A stretch of 64,000 bases of DNA from Gigaspora rosea (lineage: Eukaryota > Glomeromycota > Glomeromycetes > Diversisporales > Gigasporaceae): the NCBI GenBank assembly GCA_003550325.1, contig QKWP01001083.1, positions 93,056 to 157,055 on the forward strand, read 5' to 3'. Position 1 is the stretch's first letter. Every line of letters starts with the position of its first letter. Under the pieces are notes generated by a model that searched no databases, was not told the origin of the DNA, and saw only the letters and a program-made list of their open reading frames with translations. This document shows, piece by piece, positions 47,640 through 61,504 of the stretch. Made by a program: the position numbers and the translations under genes.

Positions 47640-48130
47640 GTATAGTTATATATAAGCAAAATTGCCTTCCCGACATTTTTGATTAACCTATCAAGGCAGG
47701 TTTAGAATTCAGGTTTTTTATTGTTTTGCTTCGCTCGCGATCATCAAAATTCTAATAATTTGATTGGCGAATGGGCACATGATTTGAGTTAATTCCGTCC
47801 GTGACAAATTCAAATTCTGCAAAATTTCCGTGCATTAAAAATTCATAATTTCTGCGTGAATTCTGCGTTGGTCATTTATAAATTCTGTGTTGGCTATATA
47901 GAAATCTTGAATATTCCGCAATCAATTTGTCGTTTAGTCTTCGGATTATTTAGGATATTAAGCAACCGATCACGCTCGCATTTCAGGTTTATTTATTTTC
48001 TACATCGAAGTTACATTTTTAGAAACTTGTACCTACAAAAAAATACCAAAATCCCTACTTTCTGCGGCAATTCCGTGCTATTCTTAATACATTCCGTGTT
48101 TACAACCTAATTCCGTGAAATGCAGAAAAT
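47640..48130. repeat. Decayed repeat with GATCAT/TTCCGTG motifs
   Basis: 47645-47780 resembles the interior of the 19491 and 36277 MITEs (CCTTCCCGACATTTTTGATT, GGTTTAGAATTC, GATTGGCG). 47795-48120 reiterates ATTCTGCGT and ATTCCGTG in many small copies. No gene. Confidence 0.5.
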
Positions 48131-49956
48131 CATCGGCCCTGTTTTAGACGTCCACAAAAAAAAAATTATTGCTTTTCGGGTTCGTTTTTAACATGTTCTT
48201 TAAAGTAACTTTTATTTTTGAAATATATCAATTATTAAAATCGCTATTATGTAAGAAACAACAAAGAGCGTTGTCACTTTAGAGAGCACGTTAAGATGAA
48301 CTCGACAAATATAATTAATTATTTGAGTGGGTTTGCTAATTAAGAGTTATGATATTGCTGTTTGAATTTTATGTTTTTTGATCTGAGCATAGCGACGATG
48401 GAAATTATAAGGTTGATACAGAATTTACGTTCTTGATGAATCAATATTGATAATATCAAAAACGTAACTTTAAATTTGGTATCTGTCCGAACATGTGATA
48501 AGTTACGTAACATTCTTTTAAATCAATAGTATATGCTCCGGATACATAATTCTACGCATTAACCTAGATATTAGAATTTACTATCGCTATATGGCTTACA
48601 TTATGTTTGTAACTATACCGCATTCCAACGTATTACGTATTATATTACTAATTATGTATTCTAATACTGTCAAATAAATGTAATGCATAAATATGTCAAG
48701 TTATATATATTATACATACGTATGTATTATGTTATTGTTTAAACTCGTGTTCGTGTCAAAAGAACTTAAATCTGGTTAACCTAATACTGTAATACTTCGA
48801 AATGCTTTACTATGTTTAGGATGCATGTCATAAAAAACCTTAATATTTAGAATATATATAGTTTAGTAGCATTTTAAAATATATATCAGATATTAATAAA
48901 AAGGATATAAAAAATCTCGAAACTTTAATATTATTAAAATCAAAACTTGGATATATAAAACTTAAGAATTTATTAACATTTAAAATATTAAAATATTAAA
49001 ATCAAAAATATAACTACTGTATTATGCATATACTATATAAACTAAATCCGTGAATCTTTTCAATTATGTAATATTTCGAGTGCGTTCGTAAAATCTCGGA
49101 ATAACGTTAAAAAATGGCATAGTCAATTTTTGGGCGTCCTGCGCACCTCAAATAACTTTTATCTCATTAAATAACGATAATACAAAATTGTCTTTTTATC
49201 TCATTAAATAACGATAACACAAAATTTCAAAATAAAGCACATGGCGCACTCAGTGATCAAAAATAATACGTAAATTTTTCTTTAATCAGCCATTTTTAAC
49301 TATATGGGTAATATTTTTACCAATGACGTATATAATTTACGTACAGTACGTACTTAGCTATCATATTGATCTGTGTTCAAAAATAATTACACATATATAA
49401 TTATTATTACTATTTATATGAAAATCAGTCCGGACTAAGACCTAGACTAGACCTAAAACCAGGATAATGGAAATATTCAGTATTTTCAGGATCGAAATGA
49501 ATTGAATTTATTGACAGTATTTTATTTCATAATTTATTTGTGTAAAATACAAAATGAAAATTATCGATTGTTTAAAACAGTGAAAAACATAGACTTGACC
49601 GACCACTAACCTGATTATCATTGTTGTAGTATGCGAGTTACGTATCTACGAAAAAATTACACGTTACATTTGTCGGGTATCAAATCTAAGTTACAAATTC
49701 TGATGCTGCTTTTTAACGTTAAAACACGTTTAATTAATTAATTAATTTTTATGATACAAGAAATCTTTTTTGCTTTTTAGGGTAAATAAAAAAAAAGAAA
49801 ATTTTTATATAAAAAAATACAAAGTCCAGGAAAAACTATTTTAAATTTTGTTAAAAAAAAAGGGGGAGACATAGAATTTTTAGGAAAAAAAAAATCCCCC
49901 AAAATCCCAACATTATTATTATCATCATCTTTACCTTAACGGATAATTTATTTTCG
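48131..49956. other. AT-rich intergenic DNA
   Basis: No gene or structured element seen. Downstream flank of the RING gene on its 3' side. Confidence 0.6.
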
Positions 49957-51605
49957 TCAAGACTCATTTTGATTATTTTGATTATTTTGATTATTTTGAT
50001 TGGCATTACTAGATTGTCCATTTCGTGAACGTCTATTACGCCTTCGTTCACTTCTGGCTCGACGAGCAGAAGTTAAATATTTTATCCATCGGAAATGTGG
50101 GAAAACATGTGAAGAGTGTGTAGATGTTGTATCTGGTTCATTTTGAGAAGTTGATGCTAATGATGATGCCCTTTCAACATGTGATGTGGATGCTACTTCA
50201 CTCCAAGATGTGTAATCTGCCTTACACATGGGGCATAAAGTAGAAATATCAAGAAGCCATGGATCGATACAAGCACTTGAAAAAAAAAAAAAAGGTATAA
50301 TTTAAAATTTTAAGATTAGAAAAATTTGATAAGCAAATAAAATTTAAGAGAACAAAAAAAGGGAGACTCACGTATGATATTGATGATGACATGGTAAAAT
50401 TCTCAATTCTTCACCAGATTCAAAATCACCCAAACAAATTGGACAAGTTAATTGTTCTTCTGTAACTTTATTAGAAGAAAGTACAAGAATTGATGTTGAT
50501 TGATTATCTGAATTTGAAATATTTTGATAAACATTTTTTGATGATTCATCTCCTTCGACTTCAGATAATTTAGAGGTTTCATCATTTTGATTAGTTTCTT
50601 GTGTTTGTGATAATGATAATTCTTTTAATTGTATATCATTATTATCATCATCAGTTTGCATTTCTTTCGATCCAGTACCTTTGATATCTTTACCATTTTC
50701 CAAATCTTTATTAACATCAGAATTACTTCTTAAGGCGAATAAATAAACTGGAAAAGTTTCCAATACAGCTTTAGCTATACCAACATGTTTTTGACCTTGA
50801 CTAGAATCATTATTTGATATGATTCCAGAATCTTGTCGAGAACGAACTCTATTTATAACAACATTGGTAATAACTACTAAAAAAAATAAACCTAATACAA
50901 CACCAGATATTGTATACAATACAACCATTGCAGTTTGATAAGGTTGAGCCGAATTGTCCTTTGTTTCAACGCTGCTATTATCATTAATAGTATTACTATT
51001 AGATTTACCGTAGTTACCTGGACCACTACCATAAGTATTATTTCTACTACCAGCTCTCATAATTGTTGCCTGAGGTGGTTTAGCTAGTTCATCCATTGCA
51101 CTCGAGATTGCAGTATAACATTTTGTATATTTTTCAGTGAATACAGGAATCGTAATTTCAGATATTTCAGATAATGATGGATATGTACAAGGTTCATCTT
51201 TATAATATAAAACTATAGCAGAGGATCCATTTCCTTGAGCTGTTATCATATCTGTTGATGTAGAAGTTTTGTTACAATCTATATAAGCAAACCATTGTTC
51301 CTTTATATTATACAATTCACCAGGCCAAAACATTACTGGTCCCTAAAAAAAAACAAAGATGTAAATAAATAAATAAATAATAAAAGAACAGTAAAAAAAA
51401 AAAAAATAAATAATATTTAATCATTTATTATTAAGCATACCTGCAATTTTTGATGAGCGGGATTCGCTATACGGCTTAGTTCACATTTTGTTAAGCAACA
51501 GATCAAAAACATAAAATAATTTGCTCTATTTGGATTTTTTTGCGCAGTCACAGACGCGAATAAAAACCAACTAAAAAAAATACATATTATCTTAAAAGTC
51601 TTCAT
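49957..51605 (-). CDS. Transmembrane RING-H2 E3 ubiquitin ligase (PA-TM-RING-like)
   Basis: Three exons (51605-51441, 51342-50372, 50275-49957) give 484 aa. A signal peptide (MKTFKIICIFFSWFLFASVT) is followed by a luminal part of about 170 residues with paired Cys and N-glycosylation sites, which fits a protease-associated domain though I cannot prove that fold by eye. One membrane helix lies at about 193-218 (MVVLYTISGVVLGLFFLVVI), then a cytosolic Ser/Asn-rich region, then a RING-H2 finger at 355-396 with CPIC, CHHQYH, CID and CPMC in C3H2C3 order. The tail has an Arg-rich stretch and Gln-Asn repeats. The family ubiquitinates membrane and vesicle cargo in endosomes or vacuole-bound traffic. 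The exon border splits the RING. Gene looks intact. Confidence 0.92.
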
Positions 51606-52593
51606 AATTATTATACACTTAGTTGTTTCGTTTTTTTTTTTTTCTTATTTTTATTTACTGAACAGTGTTCAAAAAAAAAACACTGTCGAACCATTTAATA
51701 GTTGATCATCTTTATATATTTAGGCGTCTTACAACATGCATAAAAAAGTACTATTACTTCTATTATCGTTACTGTATCTGTTTATGTACTCCATAAATTT
51801 AGTCTAACTTAATTCATCAAATGGAACCGTAAATACCAACTTAATATCAGACATAAATCTTTATATAAATTTGTATATTTATATCTATATCCATATGTAT
51901 ATAACGGTTTTGCACTTACCTAAGTACACAAGTACGTAGGGCACATGCAGGGCCGTACGTACGTTTTGAATTTGAATTCTGAGACCTTTTGATATCCGCA
52001 AAAATTTTCATGTATCTCTCAACTAAGTTTATAAAAAATTTTATATAGGTTGTTTTAGGTTGTGAAATTAATTTTTTTTTTCAATGACTTAAATGATTGA
52101 AAAGATATCGATTATACGTAATAAAATTTTTGCGTCATTCGGCTCAATCGGTTATACAATGCCCGCTCGCTGCCCGTGTACATACATGCAAAAACTATGT
52201 ATCACTGCCAAGATTTCGACTAGACAAATTTATACCTTTGAAACATTGAAAAGAAAACTTTACCATAATCGATTTTTTAAGAAATTAAGATAACGATATA
52301 TTATTTTAGTTGATTATAAATTTATTCATCAAATTATTATTCATCTAGTTATCTTCGTAAACGATATCATTGTACACAAAAAAAAAAGATTCAAAGTTTT
52401 AAGTAGATCATTTAAAAGACTTCCTACACTCTTAGGGGGGAAGGCCCGGCAAACTTTAAAATGTCATTTGATCTAATTTGGAAATATTGAAAAAGAAAAT
52501 TCTATCTACCTGACGAACTGTTCTAAAATTAACTTATTTCGTCATTATGGAAAGTTATTTCGTGAAACAGAATTATTATTATATTACTAGTGC

Positions 52594-52643
<50 letters not shown>

Positions 52644-52964
52644 GATTATTATTACTATGATTATTATTACTATGGTTATTATTATTAGTTTCTTTTTAAT
52701 TCATTAATTGCATTAATTATGATAAAAAAAGAACAGTAACCATTATAAATTTGTACGAATTCGTTGTTAGTTCAAGAAATTAGCAAGTTTTGTATCCTCT
52801 TGGCGTATAGTACATCAGTAATATTGATATTTAAAAAAAAAAAAAAAAACTTTTCTTTTTTTAGTCTACTACGACCTAAATCAGATTGTGGAATAATTTG
52901 CAATTAGCAAAAAACGACTAGTATCAATATACTTAATTTGTCAATAATTCATTATCCATTTTTT
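51606..52964. other. Intergenic DNA between RING and RRM genes
   Basis: AT-rich; (ATT)n with ATTACTATG variants at 52595-52690. A 66-codon frame at 52093-52293 has no domain and is probably chance. Confidence 0.6.
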
Positions 52965-53787
52965 TCAAACTATTACTTTCTTTCTACTAGTTCGAGATCT
53001 GGGTGGTCTCTTAGCTTGTTCAACACTTAACATATGATCTTTAACAATAATAACTCCTTCTTTAATAGCATTGTTAAATGCAGTTGGGGATGAGAAATTT
53101 GCGAAAGCGCAAGACTAAATTTTTTTTTATAAATAAATTATTAATTATTTCTTTTTTTTTTCTTTTTTTTTTTTTAATAAGGTTTTAATTTGAATACACG
53201 TCACTCTGGTTATACTGGACATCTGGATATAACATATAGTAAAATTTTTCTATACTGACAGTTTTAATATAAAATGTCGGTATAACTGTATCGACACTTT
53301 GATATTTTTTTTTTTTTTTACTAATGTCTCAATAATGTCGATATAACCAGATTGACGTGTAATTACCAAATAAATACCTTTCCAGGAATGAAGTCAAGGC
53401 TATCTACGGGACCGAAGGATGTTTCAAGACTCTGCTTTAAAGTTTCTTTGTCAATATCATCGGTTAATGGTCCGATATAAGTTCGATAATATGAACGACT
53501 AACGACTAATTAACATTTTTAGATTATAAATTATCTATTAAAAAATTAATAATTACATAAAGTTAATTAACTATATCATACTTACCGGTTGATCGAGTTG
53601 CTACTGTCAAAAACTCATTATCATAAGATAAAATTGGTGGTGTTAAATCAAAGTTTCCACCACGAGATAAATCTTGAATAAGATCGGATTGATATTTGGT
53701 AATTTTTCGATATTTTTCAATTATAGCATCCTTTTGTTCAATTTGAGATAGAAGGGTAAGACATCTACGACAATCTTTTCCGTTCAT
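52965..53787 (-). CDS. Small coiled-coil plus RRM RNA-binding protein
   Basis: Three exons (53787-53586, 53505-53378, 53114-52965) join in one frame to 159 aa. Residues 1-45 are helical with a CRRC start and heptads (LLSQIEQKDAIIEKYRKITK). Residues about 75-148 form a single RRM: TYIGPL as RNP2-like strand, helix IDKETLKQSLETSFG, SCAFANF as a divergent RNP1, and the VKDHMLSVEQAK last strand. A basic RPPRSRTSRKKV tail follows. The overall plan recalls the RRM of G3BP/NTF2-type or splicing-associated proteins, but the NTF2 domain is absent. RNA target unknown. Intron 2 is largely one MITE. Confidence 0.82.
53197..53359. mobile_element. pogo/Tigger-like MITE inside intron 2 of the RRM gene
   Basis: Ends CACGTCACTCTGGTTATACT and ATATAACCAGATTGACGTG, each bordered by TA (53195-53196, 53360-53361). 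It fills 163 of 263 intron bases. Confidence 0.85.
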
Positions 53788-55288
53788 ATTTGTTTCGTAT
53801 GAGATTGAATTATAACGAAAGGGAGGTTTGTAATGGGAGGAGTGCGCAACCTAATTATAGTAAAACATATTCACGTTTTTTAATATATATATAAATTTTA
53901 TCGATTTTATTGTGTATACATGTGGTAAAAAATATTTAATCTATTGGTGATACAAACCGCAATTAATGAGTCATATATACGCAATTAAAACTTTTTTATA
54001 TTACCAACCTAATCAAGTCTGCAAAGAAAAAAAAAATGTCTATCGCTATTTGATTTTCTATTAGAAACATTTTTGGTTGATGAACAAGTTGCTTTTCTAA
54101 TACTGTAATAAGATTTCTATTTGCAATCTATAATATTAACTTCCATATTTGTCGTCAAGGAATATTTTTTACATAAACACTTTTCCATTTTTCCACCTGA
54201 CATCATTCAACAATTGTCACGTGATAAGAGTATTAATCTAATCTGGGTTCATTCCGTGTCGATTTAAATAGCAATAGCATTAAAATCGTTATTAGTTTTA
54301 TTAACAACCGGCAAATCGTTACTTACTATTTATAAAGCCAATACTGAAAAGGTAAAAGATTAAATAATTACACAGATCTTCTAATTTATCACTATCGTCA
54401 TCTAAACTCAATATATTTTTTGTCATTCCTATGTACGGACATTTTACGCACGCCTATGCGCAAATTAGATAATCTTAAGTTTAAATTTAATAATAATAAA
54501 GGCCAGCAATATTTAATAATATTTTCGAATCTTATGGATTTGTAGAATTCGAAAAATGTTCTTAAATACATTTTCGTTCAAGGTCTAATTTGGGTGTGAT
54601 TAAAATTGGCTTCGGACTGATCAGCACGTCATTCTGAATTTGTTTTTTGAGTTTAGATATTATGATGCAGTACCAATATCTCATGAATCTCGTGATTGGA
54701 ATTACGTGTTTCATTACCAATCGAATCGATAATAGCTCACCCACAAAATATTTTCCGGTCACATGCTAGTGTCACCCTGTGACAAAAAGATTTATAAACC
54801 TGTGACTTATATATATCAGGAGGATCCCTAAAACCGGGTTAAAAAAAGTTACGTTTTGATGTTTTTAGAGTTATCTTTTTGATACTGTTAGGGTTAGCAC
54901 CTTATTTAGATGTCAAGAATACAATTGATGCTATATATGAAATCTGCCCACTTTAAAGAACTCTTATATATGGTAACTTTATATACAAATAGACTTGTTT
55001 TAAATTTAACTCTAGTATTACATTCTTTAAAAAATAACTTTTTTAAAGTACATTTTTAGACTACATTTTGGCTATTAGCCTCTGTTCCAGAAATATAATA
55101 TTTTAAAATTTACTCTAAACCCTAAAGCCTTAAAAAAATATTCAAAAAAAAGATACTCCAAAAAGTTATTTCAAAAAATACTTATAAATAAAGTTATTTT
55201 TCAAAACAGAACCTCTAAAAAAGTTTTAAATTTGCTAAAAATAGAATTTTTTTCTTTTAGCAACTATACTATAACTTTATTTATTATA
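53788..55288. other. Intergenic DNA
   Basis: AT-rich. No gene, tRNA or element recognised; a 66-codon minus frame at 54562-54762 has no domain. Confidence 0.6.
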
Positions 55289-56125
55289 TGGCCCAGTGCA
55301 AAAAGATTTGTACCTCAAGCACTAAAATTAATTTTATCCATATGGAAATGTTCTTCAATTTTAGCAATTTATTTAAAATTTTTTATGCCAACTAAAGTAG
55401 GTTCTGGGCTATCTTTTGATATATTTTTTGTTGCTATTTTATAAATATTTTGTTGAGCAATAAATTTTTGAAAAAATTCAATTAAATTAAAAAAAAATAG
55501 ATTTTTTTAAAAAATTTTTAGAATTTAGGCATTATCGCAAGCTATATGCAGTGTAACAGTGTTGTACTACCCAAGTGCATAGCCCTGCATATGCTGAATA
55601 TATGGTTAAAATTTCAGCTTAATTGGATCAGTAGTTGTCGAGAAATAAATTTTTAAAGTTTAATGTACAATTTACTATGTAGTACAAAAGTTGTACAAAA
55701 ATTACTATGTAATTTTGTACAAAATTTGTACTACATAGTAAATTGTACATTAAACTTTAAAATTTTATTTCTCGACAACTACTAATCCAATTAAGCTGAA
55801 ATTTTAACCATATATTCAGCATATACAGGGCTATGCACTTGCGTAGTACAACACTGTTACACTGCATATAGCTTGCGATAATGCCTAAATTCTAAAAATT
55901 TTTTAAAAAAATCTATTTTTTTTTAATTTAATTGAATTTTTTCAAAAATTTATTGCTCAACAAAATATTTATAAAATAGCAACAAAAAATATATCAAAAG
56001 ATAGCTCAGAACCTACTTTAGTTGGCATAAAAAAATTATAAATAAATTGTTAAAATTGAAGAACTTTTCTATATGGACAAAATTAATTTTAGTGCTTGAG
56101 GTACAAATCTTTCTGCACCGGACCA
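55289..56125. mobile_element. 837-bp near-perfect palindrome, TA-flanked
   Basis: Ends TGGCCCAGTGCAAAAAGATT and the inverse of CTTTCTGCACCGGACCA, each bordered by TA. The arms match over about 400 bp each, centred near 55703 at TTGTACAAAATT. Conserved words include GCAGTGTAACAGTGTTGTAC and TTCTCGACAACTACT. A Tc1/mariner-type foldback element without transposase. Confidence 0.85.
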
Positions 56126-56129
56126 TATT

Positions 56130-59100
56130 TGTATATTATACTAATTATATCAACTTTTAGCTAAAGATAAAATCTAAAGTACAATCACCTTTCTCTAATC
56201 TGATTCTCTCTAATCTGAATACTATTAAACTCTCTCTAAACTGAACAAAATCTTTTAAAATATTTGTAAATTTTATTATAAAATTTGAATTAACTATATA
56301 TAATTTTTTGAGAACCAAATTTTTTTCAAATTTTTATATAGTAAAGTTCTAGCAGAACATCAAAATATATATAGATAGATCAGGTATTAGTTTGCTTATT
56401 TTTGGTTTTTTTTTTATACAAATTTTTTTATTTATAGTAATTTTTTATTTTTAGTAATTTTATAATAAACCTGACCTATCTATATATATATTTCGGAGTT
56501 CTGTTCTGGTCAAAAATAGTAAATAACCTTTAATAACCTTCAAATAACCTTTAAATGATCTCAAATAACATCAAATGATTCCAATTTTATTATGAATTTT
56601 AGTTCAAAATGATCTTGATCATTTGAAAAAAAAGCAAATGATCTCCAATTTTACCTAGCAGTTCAAAATATAGAAAGTTGACTTTATATTCTATTCAGTT
56701 ATCATCTTGAATATCTATATGTAATTTGCTATAGCAAGATTTTACCTTTTTGTCTTTTTTTATTTTTGTTAAAATTTGTAGAAAGTGCATTTTATTCACA
56801 AGAATTTACTGCTTATCATAACTAACTTTATTTTTGATATTATAAAGAAATTATTTCTTCTTTTATTTATATAAAAACTATTCTTAGCTATTTTGAAGCT
56901 TTTTATTTATTCTTTTTGTTTTTTTGTAGTTTTTGAACTGTCTTCTTCATTATTTTTCAAAAGAAATAGAGCTATTTATATATAAATTGCACCAATAATT
57001 TATTTATTTTATTATTGGAAATCTTGTACTTTTACAGATATTTTTTTATTTTAATATTTATAATTTCTTTTACTAGTTTGTTTTGTATATCATTGTTTAT
57101 TTCTTTACTCATATATTTCTAAAAAGAATCTTTTCTAACTACTCTTTTAAAATTACTATCTTTGTACTATTATCAAAATTCTTCTATACATATTGAACTT
57201 TTACTTCTTCTGCTTATATCCAATATTAGTACTATTTCTGTTATATACAACCAAATCTTCAAATGTTTCTTTCACAACTTTATACTTTTTATACAAATTA
57301 TTTTTATTCAAATCCTGTTTGTACAAATATCTTTTTATTTATTGTTGATAGTAGTTTATTAAAGCTTTTAAGTTGAAAGCTCTATATCTAATTATCTTGA
57401 ATATTCTGTCTTGATTTTATTAGTTGTATTAGCACCTTTTCAAAAATTAGCCAATTTGCCTCTAAGTTTTGATCTATATAAACCTTATTATTTCTGTCTC
57501 ATAAAAAATCCACTTTGCTTTGTGCGCTAGACCAAATAGCTTTTTAACAAACTCTTCAAAAGAAGCTTTAATTGTCTTTGTATACTATATAGATTTCAAA
57601 AAAAAAAAACTCTTGGTACTAATGGTCTAAATAGTCTCTATTCTTTCTTCTTTATGTTCATATTTAATCAAGGTATCTGTTAGCTATTTAATTTATTTGC
57701 AAAATATGCTTTGATTTTGTTTAATCTAAATCCAGATTTTTCATTATTGCTATTTTTCTAATTAAACTTAAAATATCTGAATTGTTTAATTTTAACTTTT
57801 TCTTATTCTTTGTACTCAATTTATTTTAATATTCTTTTTTTGAAATGTCCATTTATTTATGTTTACTAGCTAGTTTAGCTTCATTTTATATTTTTTTTTT
57901 AGATTTTGTATTCTGTACAATAAAGGGTTATATATTTAGCTTCTATATTAAAGAAAAAATAACTTCTTTTTGATTAATGCTATCTTCTTTCTATAACTCT
58001 ATATTTTGTAATAACCCTTACTTCTCTTTCTGTATACAACTTTGTAATAACTGCTCATTTTTTTTAGAATTTTTATTTTGTATATAGCTCACTATATACT
58101 TTCTGAACTTACTAAATTGAAGGCTTTTTAATATTTTAAAAAAGAATCTTTAGCACTTCTTTCTTTTCTTGTTTTTTTAAATAAATTGTTAAAGTATAAA
58201 TAGAAATATTTGTTATTTTATCTAGTAATTTCACATAGTTTGGCCTTTAGTATCTGGTATTGGATTAGAACTAAACTTAGTAGCTTTTGTATAATTTATA
58301 CTAAACTCTTTCTAAAAGTTTCTAAAAACATATTAGCAAAAGTATAATTCTATTTTACTAGCTTTGGTATAGAAAAAATCTGCTTTACTTTCTATTTTTA
58401 TAGTATAATTTTAGTATTCAAGATCAAGTTATCATATTTAACTTTAAAAAAGTTAAAGTAGTTTTGGAACCTGCTCTTCTAATAAATATATAGCTAATAC
58501 TAGATAAGCCTAGCATAGTATTTACTTTTGCCACTTTTATATACTCTAATTTTTGAATTACGGTAGTTGTTTTATTTGCTAATACTATACTATCTCTAAT
58601 CACTATTTCAGTTTGTACTTTTTAACCTATATACTTGATATCTAATCAAAGATATACTATTTTTTTTTAAAATATCACTTATAAAACTTTTTTATATTTT
58701 TTAATTTTATATAGTTCTGTTATTAACTCTCTATTATTGATTTATTGTGCTTTAAGATTTTATTTACTAGTACTTTTTTTTTAGAGTTATTTTAAAATAC
58801 TATTTAGTATTAACTTTTTGTTTCTTCCAATTAGCCCATATCTTTTTTCAATATTTTTTACAATATATTTTTTCTTTTGCTTTTTTTTTTTTAAAATTAA
58901 AATTTTAATCTATTTTTTTAATTTATTAAACTATTCTTGTTTCTATATTGTGAGTATAAAAGAAATTTGCAAACTATTTTTCTTATTAATGTTTGAATTT
59001 GACAATTATATAGCAATCTATCTACTAGGACTGCTTTCTTTTATATTTTTAGTAGCTTTATAAACAATTTTTCTTAAACTTAGATTCTTTGTATCCTTAA

Positions 59101-59230
59101 AAAATTTTTTTTCTTTAACAATATTGCTTTATTTTATTAAATAAACAAATTAAATTATACTATATAATAAAACTAACTATTTAAATTCTTAAATAGGCAA
59201 TACTCAGCTTGCCCAAATAGCACCCAGGTA
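56130..59230. other. Strand-skewed T-rich decayed region
   Basis: The plus strand is strongly T-rich, as if old A-rich coding sequence lay on the minus strand. One minus-strand stretch (about 58625-58443) is open for about 60 codons with IVIRDSIVLANKTTTVIQKL, but I do not recognise it. An inverted pair at about 56345-56510 (AAATATATATAGATAG...GTTCTG arms) marks a small MITE. Other frames look like chance. Confidence 0.4.
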
Positions 59231-59236
59231 TGATTA

Positions 59237-59767
59237 GGGGCATCCATAAATAACGTTATACAAGAGGGGGGTTGGACGAATGATAATGTTTTTCTTAATA
59301 AGTAGGAGGGTCAAAAAAATATAACATAATTTTTTTAGAAAAAATTGGCTAAAAATTGAACTAGTGGTCCAAATTTAATGATTTGGCACCATTCGATTCG
59401 TCTCGATGAGAGGAGTCGAATGGTACCAATTTCATTTAATTTGGATTACTGGATCAAATTTTATTGCCCAAATACTATTGGTTATTATGTTTTCTTATAA
59501 AATTACTATAAAATCAATAGTTTTTTGTGAATAAATATTGATCCAGTGATCCAAATAAAATGATTTTGGTATCATTGGATTCGCTCACTGAGACGAATCG
59601 AATGGTACCTAAATCATTCAAATCAGATCACTGTGTTACAATATATTCAAGTTTTTATAAAAATTTATATATAAACATACGGATTTTGAAAAAATTTTTT
59701 ATATAGTAGAGGGGGAGGGGTCAAGCGCTACTATGAGGGAGTACATAACATTATTTATGGATGCCCT
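59237..59767. mobile_element. 531-bp element, TTA-flanked, PIF/Harbinger-like
   Basis: Ends GGGGCATCCATAAATAACGT and ATTATTTATGGATGCCCT flanked by TTA on both sides (59234-59236, 59768-59770). Inside, palindromes GATTCGTCTCGATGAGA and GAGACGAATCGAATGGTACC repeat around 59395-59440 and 59560-59620. Non-coding. Confidence 0.8.
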
Positions 59768-59770
59768 TTA

Positions 59771-60742
59771 TCATATTGATATTCATCATAAAAAAGTATA
59801 CATATGCAATTAAACATATGTATAACTCCTGATATAACAAGATACTTAACTACTTTATAATCTACTTCTTTTTAAAAAACTTTTTCTCTAAGCTTTTTAT
59901 AAAGAAGAATAAAAAAAAAGAAAAGATTAAAGAGAACAAAACAATACTATCTAAACAAAAAACAAACCAAACCAAAAAACCAAAATATATTCAAAAAAAA
60001 AACAAAAAAAAAGCAAGAAAAACCCAAATATGAACATGCTATTAAACCTGTACTAAGCAATAAAAATTATATAATACTGTATAGTTACAACCTAATATAG
60101 TATTATTTGTATATATAAAAAAACTACATCAAATACTAAAATCCAAAAAAGAATTTCTTTATATGCTCTTTAGATTTTATAATATGTTATTTATTAGTTA
60201 TTTGTATATAGTATGCAAACTTACTCATAATATATTAGTTCAAATTTGGGATATATTTTTAATTTAAAAAGAGTAAACACTGCCACTTTTTGATAATAGT
60301 TTTGAAAAAAACTCATGAGATAAAACAAAAGATACAAAAAGATACCAAACAAAAAAGATTGGTAAAAGTTATACTGTTCATAATAATATATCTCAAAATA
60401 AACTTTAGGGTCTATACCTGCTACTTTTTTGTTTACTACTGTAGCATTAAAGTTTAACTAAAAGAACCCTTATCAAGTCTATCTGAAAATGTTTTAGGTC
60501 TCTTTTTCTTGCAGTATTTTAGTTTTCTAATAGATAGATAGTCTCTTGTTCTAGTTACTATTTAGTAAAGCCAGTTTAGTATTTTATATATTAAATATAA
60601 AGTTTTTGTAGATTGGGCTTTTGGAAAAATTTGATACAAACAATTATTAGAAAAATTTTGTCAAACTAATAAGATCCTTAAAAATAGGACTACTATTAAT
60701 GTTTTTATTGCTTTTGTTATTTGTATATTTAATTTATTTAGA
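59771..60742. other. AT-rich DNA between two elements
   Basis: A-rich on the plus strand to about 60370, then T-rich. No open frame with any recognised domain. Confidence 0.5.
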
Positions 60743-60745
60743 TAA

Positions 60746-61348
60746 GGGAAGTGCAGTAAATCACGTAATTAGGGTTTACATAGGTCCTGATCCCCCTCCC
60801 TCCTAGTGATAGGACTATTGACCAATCAAATTTAAAAAAACTCAAAAACGTCTTTGACCTGAAAATAAGCTACCCCACAATCGACAAAAGTCGCTACATA
60901 TTAAAGTCTAAATTTTACTAAGAAAATCGAAAAAATCGATTAAGTAAACTTATTCAGCAGGTCAAAATATACTTACTACAAAATTTTTATAAGTATTGGA
61001 AAAATTTTTATTAATTGACTTTTGATTTTTACGTTCGATGAAAAAATTAAAATTTTTTAAAAAAATATATTCGACGAACGTAAAAGTTAAAAGTTAAATA
61101 ATAAAAACTTCTCCAATACTTATGAAATTTTACATTAAGTGTATTTTGATCTGCTGAATAAGTTTACTTAATCGATTTTTTCAATTTGCTTAGTAAAATT
61201 TAGACTTTACTATGTAGCAACTATCTGCGATTAACTAAAAATCGATTTTCTTCAATATGATTGGCTATTTATACTATATATATATAGGACGTGATATTTG
61301 GGGACCCCCTACCCCCCCTAAAAAATTATGTGATTTTCTGCACTTCCC
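60746..61348. mobile_element. 603-bp foldback element, TAA-flanked, PIF/Harbinger-like
   Basis: Ends GGGAAGTGCAGTAAATCACG and the inverse of TGATTTTCTGCACTTCCC, flanked by TAA on both sides (60743-60745, 61349-61351). Arms pair strongly around a centre near 61050 (AAAATCGATTAAGTAAACTT against its complement). CCCCCTCCCTCC and CCCCCTACCCCCCC lie at mirrored positions. Confidence 0.85.
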
Positions 61349-61504
61349 TAAGATATAGTAATTTGCTGTTTTGAGTATTGCTTTTTCAATCTAATTCTAT
61401 TTATTATCAATTTTTCTTTTTTTGTCTTCTTCCAATTTGTATTTTCTCTTGCTTTCTTTTTTTTGTACCAAAAGTTTTTTTTATATACTGTAAACTGTCA
61501 TATG

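Noticed and set aside
47856-48110. 84-aa frame
   Set aside because: Lies across reiterated ATTCCGTG-type repeats; no domain.
52093-52293. 66-aa protein frame
   Set aside because: No domain, no homology-like motif, AT-rich intergenic setting.
57162-59063. Hydrophobic plus-strand frames resembling membrane proteins
   Set aside because: They arise from T-rich sequence giving Phe, Leu and Ile; no other coding evidence.
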